A DNA stretch of 64,000 nt from Litoditis marina. Its lineage: Eukaryota > Nematoda > Chromadorea > Rhabditida > Rhabditidae. The stretch lies in NCBI GenBank assembly GCA_964036275.1, contig OZ038433.1, forward strand, positions 32,397,336 through 32,461,335, read 5' to 3'. How positions within the stretch are numbered: the stretch's first letter is position 1; the number at the start of each line of letters is the position of its first letter. Shown piece by piece: positions 11,801 through 27,297 of the stretch. The notes beneath the pieces are model-generated. The model had not been told where the DNA came from. It ran no database searches and was given only the letters and a program-made list of their open reading frames with translations. A program made the translations under genes and the position numbers.

Positions 11801-14800
11801 CTCAGGTACGCGGAACATTTGCAAATTAGTCATGGTATTCAGATTCAGCATGAAGAACGGAGAGGACGAATGCAAGTCGTATTTTGTCATGAAAGGAACC
11901 ACCTAAAGGACTTGTGTTCTGGAGTGTCGCCAAAATGCGAAAAACAACTGATTTGGTTATCGAAAAAGACCTTATCCAGTTTAAGTGTGAACCTGATAAG
12001 CAGGAATTTGAGTGTTTTTTCCTCATACGTTTTGTTAGTTTCTTTCTTTAGGTGACCCCTCTGACAGCTCTGAAGTTCGCCGAACTCTCCGTTTTGGCCG
12101 GAATTCCGGAGGGAGTTATCAACATTGTGACCGGATCCGGAAGTGAGTATAATTTTGTGTTAGTACCAAGGAATTATAACCGGCTGGGAATTGCTGCCGC
12201 CTAACCAACCGGTCAGTTATAGGCCGCGTCAGCGTGTACTTACTGTGAACGGATAACTTGGTTACATGTTCTAGATGATTACTTTTCTCACATGTATGAT
12301 TACTGTGAACCTATAATATATTATGTTTTCTTAATGATTACATCTTTGACCGGACACAGTGTTCAGTACAAAATGTTTAGTATCGAATTCTTTTGGACTG
12401 GGGTACTATGTACAGGATTCGTTCTCTCCAAAGTAAACCCATACTGTGCATGCTACCCTGTTCCACTGTGTTTTGTGATACTGTTGTTGAAACTTGTCAG
12501 AGATCAAACTACAACTATGAATTGGCCACCCATATTGTTTTATTCCTGCAGGTGAAATTGGACAAGCGTTGGCGGACCACCAGGACGTGCGAAAGATTGG
12601 TTTCACTGGATCCACCGAGGTTGGAGCTACCGTCATGTCCAGGTAACGTAGATAGTGCAATCATGCCGTTGGCGCACGGTTTACCGCAAGAGGCACGCGG
12701 GCAACTGGAACGAATCTTGTTTCTAATACTTTTCCCTTCAAATCAAAGTTGTTCAATTTTGTGAACGCGTCGGATGTTAAAAAAAATACAGTTTTCTATA
12801 AACTCTCAGGTGTAAACAAAACTGCTGAATATTCATGTATAACTAGAATAGAAATGAATCTGACGTTTGCTTTCATTATCTGTTTCATTAGTGATTGATT
12901 GTGTTCAGTGAAATTGAATTAGAAGTGGAATAGTAGATATAAAATGTGAGGCTTTCAGCTGTGCCCGTTCGAACATCAAGAAGGTGTCTCTGGAACTGGG
13001 CGGGAAGTCGCCGCTGCTCATTTTCTCCGATGCCGACCTGGATAGGGCGGTGAAGCAGGCATGCACCGCGGTCAGTCGATCACTTAATTATATTTATCAT
13101 TTGGTATTTCAACCAATTTATTTTTACTCACGAAAACAAGCGGGAACATGAATGAGGTCATTTTCTCGAAGTTGATTGAGATTGAAAAAAAACAGATAAA
13201 CTCCTCATGCCGAGCTTAATTGACAGCTATCGGGTCGCTCTCCACTGTGCTCGGTACCGTACCGAATCGAGATCGCGTTGCTCTTATTTGATCATACTGA
13301 TATTACAAACTATTCCAGTTCTGAGGAACACAGTTCAGCCGATATTTCAATGGATTTCTGTTGAACTGAATGTTTTCCAGGTCTTCTTCAACAAGGGAGA
13401 GAATTGTATCGCGGCCGGTCGTATTTTCGTGGCCTCATCAATTCACGACGATTTCTTGAAACGAATGGTACAAGAGGGAGAAAAGGTACGGTTACCTTTT
13501 TGACTTAAAAAAAAGTTTTTGTTTCATTGAATTAGTTTCATCTCTGGGCTCATATTTGCCATTGGAGAATAGTTTCATCTAACGGCTTCAAAATTATTGT
13601 TGGTTATCATTTTGACATGCGCCTGTGGGGATTTTCAATGTGAAAATGAGCAACCAATCATTCGGAGCCAACTTGAATAAATGTTTGAACTTGTTGTTTC
13701 TAGTACGTAATTGGTGATCCTCTGGACCGCAGTACGGCCCATGGGCCCCAAAATCACAAGGCCCATCTGGATAAGCTGGTCGAGTACGTGAAGCGAGCAG
13801 TGGCAGATGGAGCCAAGGTGAGAGCAGAATCTTTTTTTGACCATGGATAATGGGGTCGGTAACCCAATCGCAACTGAAGTTGTTGAGAGAGTGAAAAAAG
13901 ATTCAATGGAAGTGTGAAGGAATGATGGCCTTGTGGTCGTCAATATTCAAATAGAGCAGAAATGCAATTAACGATTGTGTACTGTAACTTTCATTTTCCG
14001 AGGTATAAGACCTTGCGAGCTGGTGAATGTCAGTTTTGCGCCTCTTACCATTCCAATCGATATCTATCTTATAAATGGTCATGTTTCAGGTGGAACTGGG
14101 CGGTGCCCGCATGGACCGGCCGGGTCTGTTCTTCCCTCCCACTATTCTGTCGAATATCGACGATGCGAATTTCGCGGCCAAAGAGGAGTCGTTCGGTCCG
14201 ATTATGTGTGTCAGCAAGTTCGACGAGAGGTTGGTCAGCTGGTCTAGTTAAGAAAAACGTTAAATAGATACTTAATGCGATTAGTAGGCCTAATATAGAC
14301 TATTGGCTAACAGGGAATTATCCTCGGTTGTTATAAGTATAAGTAATTGATTTTATGGAAAATCCGGGTGGTTTCGAGTCAATTTCGTGTATTTGCTTTA
14401 TCAGTTTACTTCGAGGTACATTTTACCTTCTCAGGTGAAAAGTCTTAGTTCGATCCTAATTGGATGAGATACGATCGTTGGGTAACCTCGGGTGGCTTCG
14501 TGAGGTTTGTGGTAAATCGGCTTGGCTCGGGTTGTGACTTTTCACTTATGTTACGTGAATAAATATGATTTTTTGCAGCAACATCGATGAGGTGATTCGC
14601 AGAGCAAATGCCACTGAATTCGGATTAGCTGCCGGAGTTTTCTCTCAGGTATTGTTCACATCATTTCGTCACTTCTTTACGCAGAACCCTAATAGTACTA
14701 ATACCTAATAGTAATAATGGTATTTGTTCAACAAAATTATATCAACGCCACCATTCAACAACAGAATCTGGTCTGAGTTCGTCAATGTCAGAGTAGGGCT

Positions 14801-15566
14801 GTTTAAAAAAAAGAATTGTGGCAGAGTTTTGAATACTCAAGTGTCTTATTTACGGTATAGTTCTGTGGAATGAATAGTTGAAATATATTCATAATTCTGC
14901 AGGACGTATCTAAATGCCTGAGGGTCTCTTCCCAGCTGCAAGCAGGAACCGTGTTCGTGAACACCTACCAGAAAACTGATGTAGCAGCGCCATTTGGAGG
15001 ATTCAAGCAGTCTGGATTCGGAAAAGATTTGGGTAAGCTTCATGTCCGAGAAACGGTTTTTCTGTTCTTCGGTAGTGGTGTTAGAGCGGTTTAGGTATGA
15101 AAAGAAGTGGTTGAAGTATGGAGAGATAAACTTCATCTGGCGTTGACCTATTTTGCTTTCCGAGCGTTCCAAAAAGAAATGAACGGGTTAGCGGCGAGCC
15201 AAACGCCTGGTAGACTGAAGTATTAGAGTACCACCCGCCTGAACGGCTGCGCTGTTTGTTCTGAACCGTTGCCTTTCCGTTGCAGAATTGAGCAGCAGCC
15301 ACGACGCGCACAAAACATAGCTATCGATCGTGTTGTTATCAGCAACAGTAACAGCACAGTGTGACTGAATAGCCATAATTTTGAACGGGTTAAATCGCGA
15401 ATGAATCTATTCTATTCTAAATATCGAATAAAAGGCGTCTTTCACTAGAAAACTTCATTTTCTTAATCTGGTCGGCATGCCATAACTTTTCTCACTTGTT
15501 TGTATTGCAGGTCAAGAAGCGCTGAACGAGTATCTCCAGACGAAGACAATCACATTCGAGTATTAA
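4352..15566 (+). CDS. ALDH1L: 10-formyltetrahydrofolate dehydrogenase (ALDH1L), 26 exons, 906 aa
   Basis: Oxidises 10-formyl-THF to THF and CO2 with NADP+. Exons: 4352-4478, 4842-4921, 5398-5546, 5884-6000, 6359-6428, 7124-7288, 7582-7755, 8407-8532, 8644-8704, 9089-9165, 9338-9427, 9548-9633, 10045-10144, 10492-10581, 10844-10966, 11384-11453, 11699-11805, 12052-12142, 12552-12642, 12959-13070, 13381-13485, 13704-13817, 14090-14229, 14579-14648, 14903-15032, 15511-15566. All phases agree and the sum is 2721 nt. The order is formyltransferase domain with [16 protein letters not shown] (His111) and DDGLDTGP (Asp147); carrier domain with [11 protein letters not shown] (4'-phosphopantetheine Ser about 359); aldehyde dehydrogenase with [21 protein letters not shown] (Glu677) and GENCIAAGR (Cys711). 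The usual length is about 902 aa. No mitochondrial leader is seen, so it is probably cytosolic. The ATG lies 1 nt after a TTCCAG acceptor. A polyA signal is at 15658-15663. All key residues are present. Confidence 0.97.
4980..5195 (+). repeat. TCGAGTTT-word island in ALDH1L intron 2
   Basis: About 200 bp in which TCGAGTTT, TTCGAG and related words recur at least ten times. A related patch (ACTCGAAAAACTCGA type) is at 21790-21860 and traces are at 33895-33935. The island lies wholly within the intron. Confidence 0.65.
5838..5870 (+). repeat. (TAA)n microsatellite
   Basis: About ten TAA units lie shortly before the acceptor of ALDH1L exon 4. They replace part of the usual polypyrimidine tract. 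Confidence 0.9.
6459..6680. repeat. GGTTAACC-word island in ALDH1L intron 5
   Basis: AACCGGGTTAACC-type words are repeated in both orientations, with related ends CCAGAAATTAG/CTAGAAATTAG. The design is that of the GGTTACC islands at 3786 and 8131 but with a different core word. Confidence 0.6.
6926..7063. mobile_element. Foldback MITE-like element in ALDH1L intron 5
   Basis: Inverted arms AATCAGGACGATTATGTGGA (left) and TCCACATAATCGTTCTGATT (right) enclose about 100 bp including a GCATCAGTC triplet repeat. No open frame is present, so it would be non-autonomous. Confidence 0.7.
8131..8373. repeat. GGTTACC-word foldback island, copy 2 (ALDH1L intron 7)
   Basis: Second member of the 3786-4008 family. 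It starts TCTATATGTAACCGG and ends CCGGTTACATATAGA, an almost perfect terminal inverted repeat. The interior is rich in GGTAACC/GGTTACC. Confidence 0.72.
8715..8850 (+). repeat. (CT)n-rich tract
   Basis: Low-complexity CTCTCTTT tract in ALDH1L intron 9. Open frames through it are an artefact of composition. Confidence 0.8.
8868..9075. repeat. GCAACC/GGTTGC-word island
   Basis: At least twelve GCAACC or GGTTGC words in both orientations within 200 bp of ALDH1L intron 9, including ATGCAACCAGGTTGCAT, a near-perfect palindrome. A shorter piece is at 6020-6065 in intron 4 of the same gene. Confidence 0.65.
9728..9860. mobile_element. Foldback MITE with 20-bp inverted ends
   Basis: CTGTGGCCGTATTCACCAAT at the left is matched by its exact complement ATTGGTGAATACGGCCACAG at the right; internal GGGAAG/CTTCCC words extend the fold. 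It lies in ALDH1L intron 12. Related pieces are seen near 11520-11535 and 23815-23905. Confidence 0.8.
9897..9966. repeat. ~65-bp hairpin of the TTGTAGTTTGATC family
   Basis: CTGTAGTTTGG on the left pairs with GAAACTACAAACACAG on the right. See the copies at 17243, 26568, 29797 and 39561. Confidence 0.55.
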
Positions 15567-16520
15567 TGCCAGTCGATCTATTGAACAAGTTGTATAGTAT
15601 TTATTATTTATTTGGCATAAGTTTTTACATGTTTCAACAAGAGTTTTATCAGAAAATAATAAAGTTTAATCAATAACCGTGTTCCGAATGTTGCATTCAG
15701 AATTTCGTCTAACAATGAGAATTCAGACAAATATCTTCTATTTTTTGAATCGAACTGAAAAAATGTATTTGAAAATGTTGCTATAATTGCAGCCAACTTT
15801 GCAGTGTTTCTTGTTCCACTTATAATCCGAACAGAAGTCTGCACACTTCTAAACGGATTGTACTTTGTAGTCTGATCGCTTAGTCATGCGTCTGATGTAA
15901 AGCCACTGGGATGAATACTGGAACCTCGGATTTTCCGAAAACCATTCGATAGATCACTCGTTTTGAATATAATTTGATCTACCAGTGATTTTAATAGTTC
16001 ACTGATATGAAAAACATGTTTCAAGTTACGAAGCACAAGGTAAACCAGTTTGTCTGAACAAAAAATCAACTCTTTGGGCTTTGAAAAACCTCGGAAGACG
16101 TTTTTTCGCGAGTGAAAGTGACCTATTTGACCCGTCAGTCTATATCGCCCTTCCACCACTACAATGTTTCTGATCACCTATATATGTACCATTGCCTGGC
16201 ATGATAACAAGTGTTCAACCGAAATAAACTAACAGTGAATAGTTATATGAATGTGCTCAGTAAAAGATGTACTCAAAAATCGTTTCGACCCTGATTCAAG
16301 ACGATTTTTGGGTTGTTTTTCTCAGAGGGTTGGGTCATCATCAGTTGAACCCCTCTGAGAAAATGAAAACAGGACGAAAAGACTTCATATAACTATAACA
16401 CCATATAACATGAAAACAGGACGAAAATACTTCATATAACTATAACACCCAAAACGTCCTAGTGACACAATATTTTTTGTTCAAATAAATAACCTAACAG
16501 TGAATATGTGCTCAGATACC
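15567..16520. other. Intergenic region between ALDH1L and the ABHD10-like gene
   Basis: It holds the ALDH1L 3' UTR with AATAAA at 15658-15663, and a direct duplication of about 45 bp at 16362-16448 (unit begins ATGAAAACAGGACGAAAA). No exon is supported. The spacing of about 950 bp is large for a nematode operon. Confidence 0.7.
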
Positions 16521-19436
<2,916 letters not shown>

Positions 19437-20220
19437 ATATTGACAAACGTCATGCTATTTATTGATTTATTGTGTTAATGAATGTTTTTCGAAAACGTGT
19501 ATATATGTTTACTACCAATAAATGTTCTCCTCTAACCACTGAGCCCATAATGGAATATACATCTCCCGAAAAAGTATAATTCCGAACAAAAACATTCGGA
19601 CTGTTTATTCATAAACTACCACTGTTGAAAACATGGAATCATAGTTATTAGACAACCCAGCTAACTTCGAGAGAAAAAGACCTGCAACAATGACAACCCA
19701 GATGGCTAACTGAAAAGATTCACCAGATATCACAAAACTAGAAAAAGATCTATATACAATGCATAACACAAGGAGGAATGTATGATTAGGTAGAATAGAA
19801 ATGTACGTGATTATGATTAAAACAAGTATTTACACCAAATACCGTATTACGAAACGTCGAAGTCGTCCTTTGAGACAGCATGAAGAAGGTAGGGCTACTA
19901 ATAAACAAACATGGTAAATATAAAATCATCGTCATAGAACTCTATCATAATCTAATAAATGCACAAACCGGTTCAGTTTACAGACAGTAAAACTGTACAT
20001 TTATTGTACAACAACTAACACACTCCGTGTTCAGTAGATATACATTTGGTTATTTGATAAGACAATGACATTAAAGTAAAGGTGTTGAAAAAAGAGATTG
20101 ATAAAATGAATGTACATGCAACTAAACATAACTATGATTGAAATTGGTCAAATATCATAGTTTTTCATCAAGAAATGTTCAATTTTCCCAAATAAAAGAG
20201 AAAATGTGTGAACTATTTTC
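19437..20220. other. Convergent 3' flank between hydrolase (+) and SLC37 (-)
   Basis: Contains the 3' UTRs of both convergent genes, with AATAAA at 19517-19522 on the plus strand. It is AT-rich and no exon is supported. Confidence 0.7.
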
Positions 20221-23200
20221 TCAGTCACTATCGACCAGCAAACGCCTTCGAAGTCCCTCGTCCTCGTCCGTATTCTGAATTGAGCAGATTTGGTAGAAAC
20301 AGCAAGAATGAATATTCTGTTGACATGTAAGATAGTGAGCGAGTCAATTAAAACACTTGCAAAACCGACCGAAAGTCAACTGTGACCAATATTCGTGTTT
20401 TGTCATTTTTCCAGAATGCATTTCAATAGTTTGAACACATTTTCTTATTTTTAAAAATAACAGTTATCCAACATCAAATTTCGTGTTTAGAAAGTTTCAT
20501 AACTAAATCATCAGGAAATAAGAAAAGTAAAGTTGAAAACCCTTGGAAACCAAAACAGACTGACCCGTAACAGCTGTTCGTTCTCGTCGCCTTCTTCGTC
20601 CGAGTGAACCTCCCCATATCGACGTCTTCTCTGCAGAAGTTCACGCACGAGCAGAGGAATCAGACACACACACGTGCACAACATCTGAACTCATGACAAT
20701 TCGTTTATTTTCTATTATTATGAGACAATTCCCAGCTTTAATAGACGGATTACCTCTCACAAATTTGTCAAACGTTGCTGAAACGTAGAGATGCCGTAAG
20801 TTTGATATTATGCAACTACTCAGACCATAGCCTATTAATTACAAATTCGCGTTTGGTGACAGGCAGGCAGTAATTTATTTGGATTGTCACCAATATTAGT
20901 AGATAAAGCCTCGGAACTTCCCTGCAGTTGATAAACAGTAATTTACTGTTTTGCAACGACGCTTGTTCTGAGTAGTACAGTGCACCGTAGGATAAAAGTG
21001 AACAGGAACCGCTTTCTTCATGCGTAAACTGCATGAACCTAGTTGAAGTTGGAATGGAACGTGCCCACCAACCATGAGTATGAATCCATAGAATACCGCG
21101 TCCCATCCGAACCACTTGTGTATGGAGGGAATCAGCAGCTGTCCGAATGCTGCTCCTGTGCTACCGGTACCTAAATGGAACAAATATAGGTGATAATCCA
21201 CAATTATAAAAGAGAAAACCTCGTGTGATTTGTAATGAATAGTTCTGAGACTCGGCCATGAGACAACTAAAAAAAGGTATACATAGGTAAACAGGACGTT
21301 GGAGGTCTAAAACCTAAAACTAGACGATTTGCAACCAAAACATCAACATGTATTTTTTGACTAGGCACATCTCGGTATCACATCTTTAACTTATTGTATC
21401 TGTCCAAGCCAACCAACATTAAGAAACCAAACCATCTACTCACCATCAACTATTCCGGTTACCGTAGACAAAGCCTCGGCACTTCCCTGCAGTTCACGAG
21501 CCTTGCCTGAACATATATGTATGAATACATAAATTCATAGCTAAAGAACGTGGGAAGCTTATTACTACTCAATACAAATCGCTGATAATACAACTACCAC
21601 CCAATTTCATTTAAGATCGTAACAAATATTATCATACTATTATAATGAAAATAGCTTAACTAAATAAACTAACCTAGATCAGCGGAAACCGAGCTGGAGA
21701 TCATATTGGCCGGACCACCCACGAAGAATCCGGCCACTGCCAGCAGAATAGCATTGGCCAGGTAGGACGGGGGAGAGTCTATGATAAGATTGTCAAAGTC
21801 GAACTCGACCCGACTCAAAGTTTTTCGAGTCGAACTCGAAAAACTCGAAATATTGAACTCGATGAACAACCCTAGTCTATAAGTTCCAGCCGTATAGGTG
21901 TATATGCCAGGTCATATAAATATAGTTGGTAAAGGAAATGGACATATCAATCTATCGACTAACGATTTATCGAAAAAAGAAAAAGTACGAAATAGGGTTG
22001 TTTGGAAGTCAGATTCAAAACTCGACTTATTTTTTTACCAAACCTTTTCAACTCAATTTTTGTGAAACCGATAAAACATAAAAGTTTACAAATGTTAAAT
22101 CATTGAACCTAACACTGAACTCACGAGAGAATGCGTAGAGGGAAACGGTGGACATCAACAACATAGTGACGACTATCGGAGTTCGCGAAGAAAAGTGATC
22201 CTGCAAGTAAGTTATCGCTTGAAACCTGACGCTTTATATTAAAACAGTGAAAGCATCACGTTCCCATTATGAGGACAATTCCAAATTTTAACCAACTACG
22301 GGTTGTCGCTCTATATCCTATAGTATATAACATTGTGAGTTATTGTAGGAGCATAACAATATGAATACCAACCGAAGCTGCTCCCGCCAGAACAGCGGAT
22401 ATGATTCCGCCCACGTCGTACCACGTGGAGAGGGCGTCCGCATCTGATTCCGCCCAACCGAAACGTGAATGAAGGTAGAAGGGAAGCCAGAAGAAGAAAC
22501 CGTAGTTGACCAACTTCAGACAGGCGTACGCCAGCGAGTACTGCAAACGGACAATGTACACAGAAGAAAACAAACCGCTACATTTCTACATATTCTCAGC
22601 CGACCACTCGTAGCTTTAAAAAAAAGTGAATTTTGATATAGTTTTGTATAATCTGATTGTAAAACACGTTTGTAATATGCACGGAGCAGAAAAAATGGAA
22701 ATTCAGACTTCAATCCATTTTTCAGAGCGCTTGATTGACTGTCAGGCGTGTACGCCCGTCTTCTGATTTAGAGCTACCAGCTACTATACTATTGTTTTGT
22801 TCATTCCGAAATACTGTAGATTATCCCAAAAGAAACTCACTACGCAAACCATCCTTCCTGGAAGGCTGAAGAATAAAGGTACAATAAAAGGCAAACACTT
22901 AACCCAGTTATCGAGAAACGCAAACTGATCAAATACTCTCCGAATCCCGATTGCTTCTTCAACCCATCAATTTCATTTCCTCCTAACCGGAAACGGTCAG
23001 TATAGTTCAAAAAGGCACCATTTCGAATGTTTCCCTCAGTTATGCTCGTCCTTATCGTAAGTATGAAAGAGTAAGAACAAAGAATAAAGTGAAAAGAAGT
23101 ATTTCCCGTACCGAGATGACGCCGGGTAGTAGCCAGGCCCTCCAGAACCCGATGGGGGCGGGCCTATCCATAGGGGAAGAGGTCTCGGGGGCACGCACCT

Positions 23201-25877
23201 CTATCACTCGGTTCAACTCATCCGGAAACTCGAACGGATCAGGTAAACCTGCGAAATAAAAATAATTTACAATAATAACAATTAAACAGACCGGAGATGG
23301 CAGTAAGATTCAAGAATTCAAGATTTTGTTGGATCACCAGCAAGTAAAAACCAAGAAACGCGTGCGTTTTGATTGAATTGAATGAAATTCAGTTCATTGT
23401 CGCCTGAACTACTGATGATTGTGCCATGAGCATAGAAACGTAAGAACACTCACCGACATTCCTGGGAGCCGATATGAGATTGCAGAAGACCAGAATGGCG
23501 AACAGGAAGAGCAGGGTCGAATTGACCGCAAACGCATACTGCAATTAACCAAATTCCTGTCTGTACAGCAAAATTCAAAAAATGAGGCGTGTTTCGGCCA
23601 AACACCGGGAATCAGAAATTCTAGATTCTACGCAGTTCACTGCTTATGGTACAATCGTTTTTTTGAGCTACTCCTCTATCTAACCGGTTTTTTGGTAACT
23701 GCTTTTCTACCTGAGACTGAGTAGAGGGCCTCGAAATAACTTGAAACTAAAACAAGTTAGCCGCCGTAAATACGAAATATAGTCAGCGGCTCTAAAGAAG
23801 AATACCCCAGCGCGGGAAGGTAGATCACAAAAACAGTGCGCGTGTGATTCAGTGGCGCGGACAGCTTTTTTAGCTTCTCGCGACATTGGGTCACACAAGT
23901 TTCTGGTAACGAAACGCACCTGATATCCGAGAATGATCATCTTGCTAGCCACCAACGTGCCGATGATATTGCCCACACTGGCACAGGCCGACCACACCCC
24001 CATAACGGCCCCGCGGGAAGAATGCCCAAACCAGTTACCCATCACACATACCTACAATTAGGGACTGTCAGAACAAATCGAACAACTTACACTGTCACGT
24101 GTCAAAACCGCTTGAATAACGCTTCACGGTTCGCCAACTCTTTTCTGAGAGGCTGTGAGTTTATTAAAACGATCTTGGAAAGTTTCTGCATGAAAATGAA
24201 AAAGTTCTGCGTTTCATGGAGGACTAAGTTTTATAGGGCAATTCATCATCCATACCCCAGTGGATATTCAGATAGTGGTAGAACTGAATAAATTGAGCGC
24301 TAACGACAGCAAACTCGAAAATAGTGGATTGTGGATTATCATATATTAACATATCAGTTAGGTACGACAAGAGACAAGGCCGTTTTTCATTGAAAAAAAT
24401 TGAAATACTAATTGTTCCATATTTAGCAGAAAATGAGCACTTTTCTAAAAACCAAGTTTGCTCAAGCACGTGAAAATCGGATGTAAACTAACTTCATTAG
24501 GCCAAGCGACTGACTGAAAGAGTCCATTGGAAATCCAGAGAAACGCATAGAGAAACTTGGAATAGACGCCGAATACCTCGGTCAGATAACCGAAAGAGAA
24601 TGTCTGGAAAAAACTGATGAATTACCAAAAAGAGCTTATGCAGTACGGCCTGGTGAGTTCTATGTTAACATTTTACATAATTATTGTTTTATACAAAAAT
24701 TTGTGGATTTTAATGAGAGAGCAACTTACCGCTAGAGCAGACAACCACATTCCAATAGACAGAACAAGACGCGGATCGTAGCGATCTCCCAAAATCCCAC
24801 CGAAGAACAACCCCTGAAATGAAAACACATATTCCACAACTAAAAGAACGATTAGTTTCGTGATTGTCTAATTCTAGGTTTCGCATGATTCTCAAACAGT
24901 TCATACAAAGGTGGAAGTACTTTTCCGCCAGTATAAACGTTCACTTAATAACTTTTTAAATAATCAAGCACTATTTTATTATGGCAAAACGAATGAAAAA
25001 AGTATGCAAAACCGTCATAATATTGATAAACTTCGGATGTAAAAGAGGATGATAACAACATTTTGAGGGGAAAAATACTTACGAAAGCATATGAGAACAT
25101 GAATCCTCCATCTAAAAGTGCGAGAAACTCGGATGCCGATTGTTCGTCGGGGAAAATAGCAGAACTGGCAGAGGAGTTGTGGGTCCAAATGGAGATCAGA
25201 GACGGTTTTACCGTGGAAAGAGTTTTCCGAGAGGCGTGGATGAACGCGAAACTGAAAGAATGGAATAAAAAACACAAAGACGAGACGCAAATTAAAATGG
25301 ACAACGGGTTATGGGTAACAATGGAGACGCAGATGTCTGCGGTCTCAGAAAATTATTTGGTCACTGATTTCTGCCGCAAGATAACCTCCACAAAAACGAG
25401 AACTATTCATTCCCGTGGCCCTACGTTGTACGTTGGTGAGGGTGTTGCTAGCAAAAATCCGTAAAGTAGGGTTCCGGCTTCGTAATCATCACGTAACTCT
25501 CAGGTTTTTTTCTTCGAAATCGGTTTAGCCATTAGAGTTTTAGCAGTATGGAGCCAACTACCTTCATGTACACTAAACACTACAGTTTCCATGTTCTCAA
25601 GTCTGAATGGTCGAGGTGTGATAGCTTATCACAACTATATAAACTAGACTATCAGCCAACTAGATAAAAAAGCCCCTGTACCGCACAAAAGAGAATAACA
25701 GTGATTTTACGCCGCTTTCCCAGAAAACATAACTGACCTGAAGAATGTGAGCAGGAAGACAGAAGCATGATGTGAGGTCCAGTTTTCTCCTCCATTCAAC
25801 CACTTGACGAACCGAGTCCAACCGTTGGTCCTTCCATCCACAAGGACTTCTACCGGCCTCAAACGGACTCGAGGCAT
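20221..25877 (-). CDS. SLC37: SLC37-family sugar-phosphate/phosphate exchanger, 14 exons, 513 aa
   Basis: Members of this major facilitator family exchange glucose 6-phosphate for phosphate across the ER membrane. Exons in transcript order: 25877-25738, 25251-25083, 24813-24730, 24603-24493, 24051-23920, 23538-23454, 23248-23112, 22540-22373, 22200-22125, 21778-21674, 21506-21444, 21170-21073, 20684-20565, 20274-20221. All phases match and the sum is 1542 nt. Diagnostic stretches are SRKTLSTVKPSL, WISNGLFQSVAWPNE, GNWFGHSSRGAVMGVWSACA, YSLAYACLKLVNYGFFFWLP and GSAEALSTVTGIVDGTGS. Both six-helix halves are present, with a long central loop (about residues 224-270) and an acidic tail containing EQLL and RRRLL dileucine-like motifs. 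The ATG follows a TTCCAG acceptor by 4 nt. The paralogue (A1, A2, A3 or A4) cannot be fixed by eye. Confidence 0.93.
20897..20936 (-). pseudogene. Fossil fragment of an SLC37 exon inside a later intron
   Basis: GTAGATAAAGCCTCGGAACT followed by TCCCTGCAGTT closely matches 21471-21501 of the true exon (GTAGACAAAGCCTCGGCACT, TCCCTGCAGTT). It lies in the intron between exons 12 and 13 of the same gene, so it is a leftover of a local partial duplication. Confidence 0.65.
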
Positions 25878-27297
25878 TATTCTGGAAAGAAATTACATAT
25901 TCTTCGAGTTATATAATAACTATCGAGAAAACTATTACAACCAAGATGAAACTCAAAAACTCACCGAAAAAGCGATGATAAATCCTTTTGTTAGAAATAT
26001 AAAGAGATAGGTAATTGTTCAGCCGGATAATTTAGGAAAATGTTCAAGAAAAATGAGGCACAGCCGCGATTAATCGCTAGTTTCAACTATTACCGAAGAC
26101 TCACGAGAATGAAACAAGTCAACAACTCGTGAACCACTAAAAACAAAGTGTTTAACTTAATGTCATAAACAAACTGATTGAGCTTACTTAATAATATAAT
26201 AATTGAATTGTCTTACTTTTTATTGATCGACCAGCTGACCATAGTTTAAAGGACTATGGGTTTGCGGTGTACGGTAAGGATTTAGAGCGCGTTTGAGAGA
26301 GACTACAAAACCTGCCGCTGCTATGAGTTTTGATGCACTGGGAGCATGCGTTGCCTGCTAGGTTCACATTTGTTCTTTCTGTAAGAACGTTGTGAGCGTG
26401 TGAGTGTTAATTTTGCCAAAATGAGCGTGTGAGTTAAAAAAAACCTGTGAGCTCTCTCCAGTGAATAGGCCACTCATTCCCATTTCAGTAACAAAACAAC
26501 TATATGATTCGTTCTTTCCACTTAGTATGAGACAAGGCGAGTTTTTTTACTTTCCACTATACTTGCTCACAGTTTGATCTCCATACACAGAAGTTGGCAA
26601 ATTCCAACGCAAACAGAGAGATCAAACTACAAACACAGCTGAGCAAACCAGCAAACATAGTTTTGGTCTACCATCCGATGACGAACTTCATAAAAACTCC
26701 AGCTACTTATTGAAAAAAATTGTTTCCGGGCGTGTACTATTCTTTGCCTTTTATATTTCATTTCATAAAATCAAAGTTTTAGGAATGTCCTCTTAATGTC
26801 AAAAAGTCAGTCCCTCTCCGTAATACGACAAACATCAGTTGAACTAAGTATCGGGTGAATTGTTAATACTGACGATTACGAGGTTGAGGTTGTTCGAACA
26901 AACACCGCTAAAACCGAAAGGTAAAGAGAACGGAAGAGAAGAGAGAGGGTAGGAAAGAAAGAGATGGTGAGAGAGAGAAAAAGGGAGAATGAGAGAGAGA
27001 GAGAGAGAAGATAGACAGAGAGACAAAAAAAGAAATAATAAGAATGTGTTTGTATATAATTTGGAAGTTTTCCAGGGCATACAAATCAAACTAAAACTTA
27101 GATGATGCCACTAGCTTGGCAATTGTACAATTTGGTAAATATGAAAAGTGAAAACATGAGCAGAATAGTTTTTAAAAAGCGACTTCACATAATCACGTGA
27201 GAAACGTGGTAACGTAAACTGAACGTGTCTAACTTGTTTCCATTTCGTACCTCGTACCTTCGTTTCCATTCATCCAGTCACATTTTCATTCTGCCCA
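25878..27297. other. Divergent 5' region between SLC37 (-) and membrane-protein gene (+)
   Basis: No exon is supported. It includes one ~65-bp hairpin (26568-26633) and a G/A-rich tract at about 26925-27030. A TTCCAG acceptor complement sits at 25882-25887 directly before the SLC37 start codon. Confidence 0.65.
26568..26633. repeat. ~65-bp hairpin of the TTGTAGTTTGATC family
   Basis: CAGTTTGATCTCC at the left and GAGATCAAACTACAAAC at the right, about 45 bp apart, in intergenic DNA. Confidence 0.65.

Noticed and set aside
1..15566. Operon of transketolase and ALDH1L
   Set aside because: The gap of 3.2 kb is far beyond usual nematode operon spacing and holds repeats.
4352..15566. Bacterial origin of the ALDH1L gene
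   Set aside because: It has 25 introns with animal-type junctions and the animal three-domain layout, so no sign of recent transfer.
25063..25464. 133-codon plus-strand frame
   Set aside because: It is antisense to SLC37 exon 2, which has correct splice sites and a family match.
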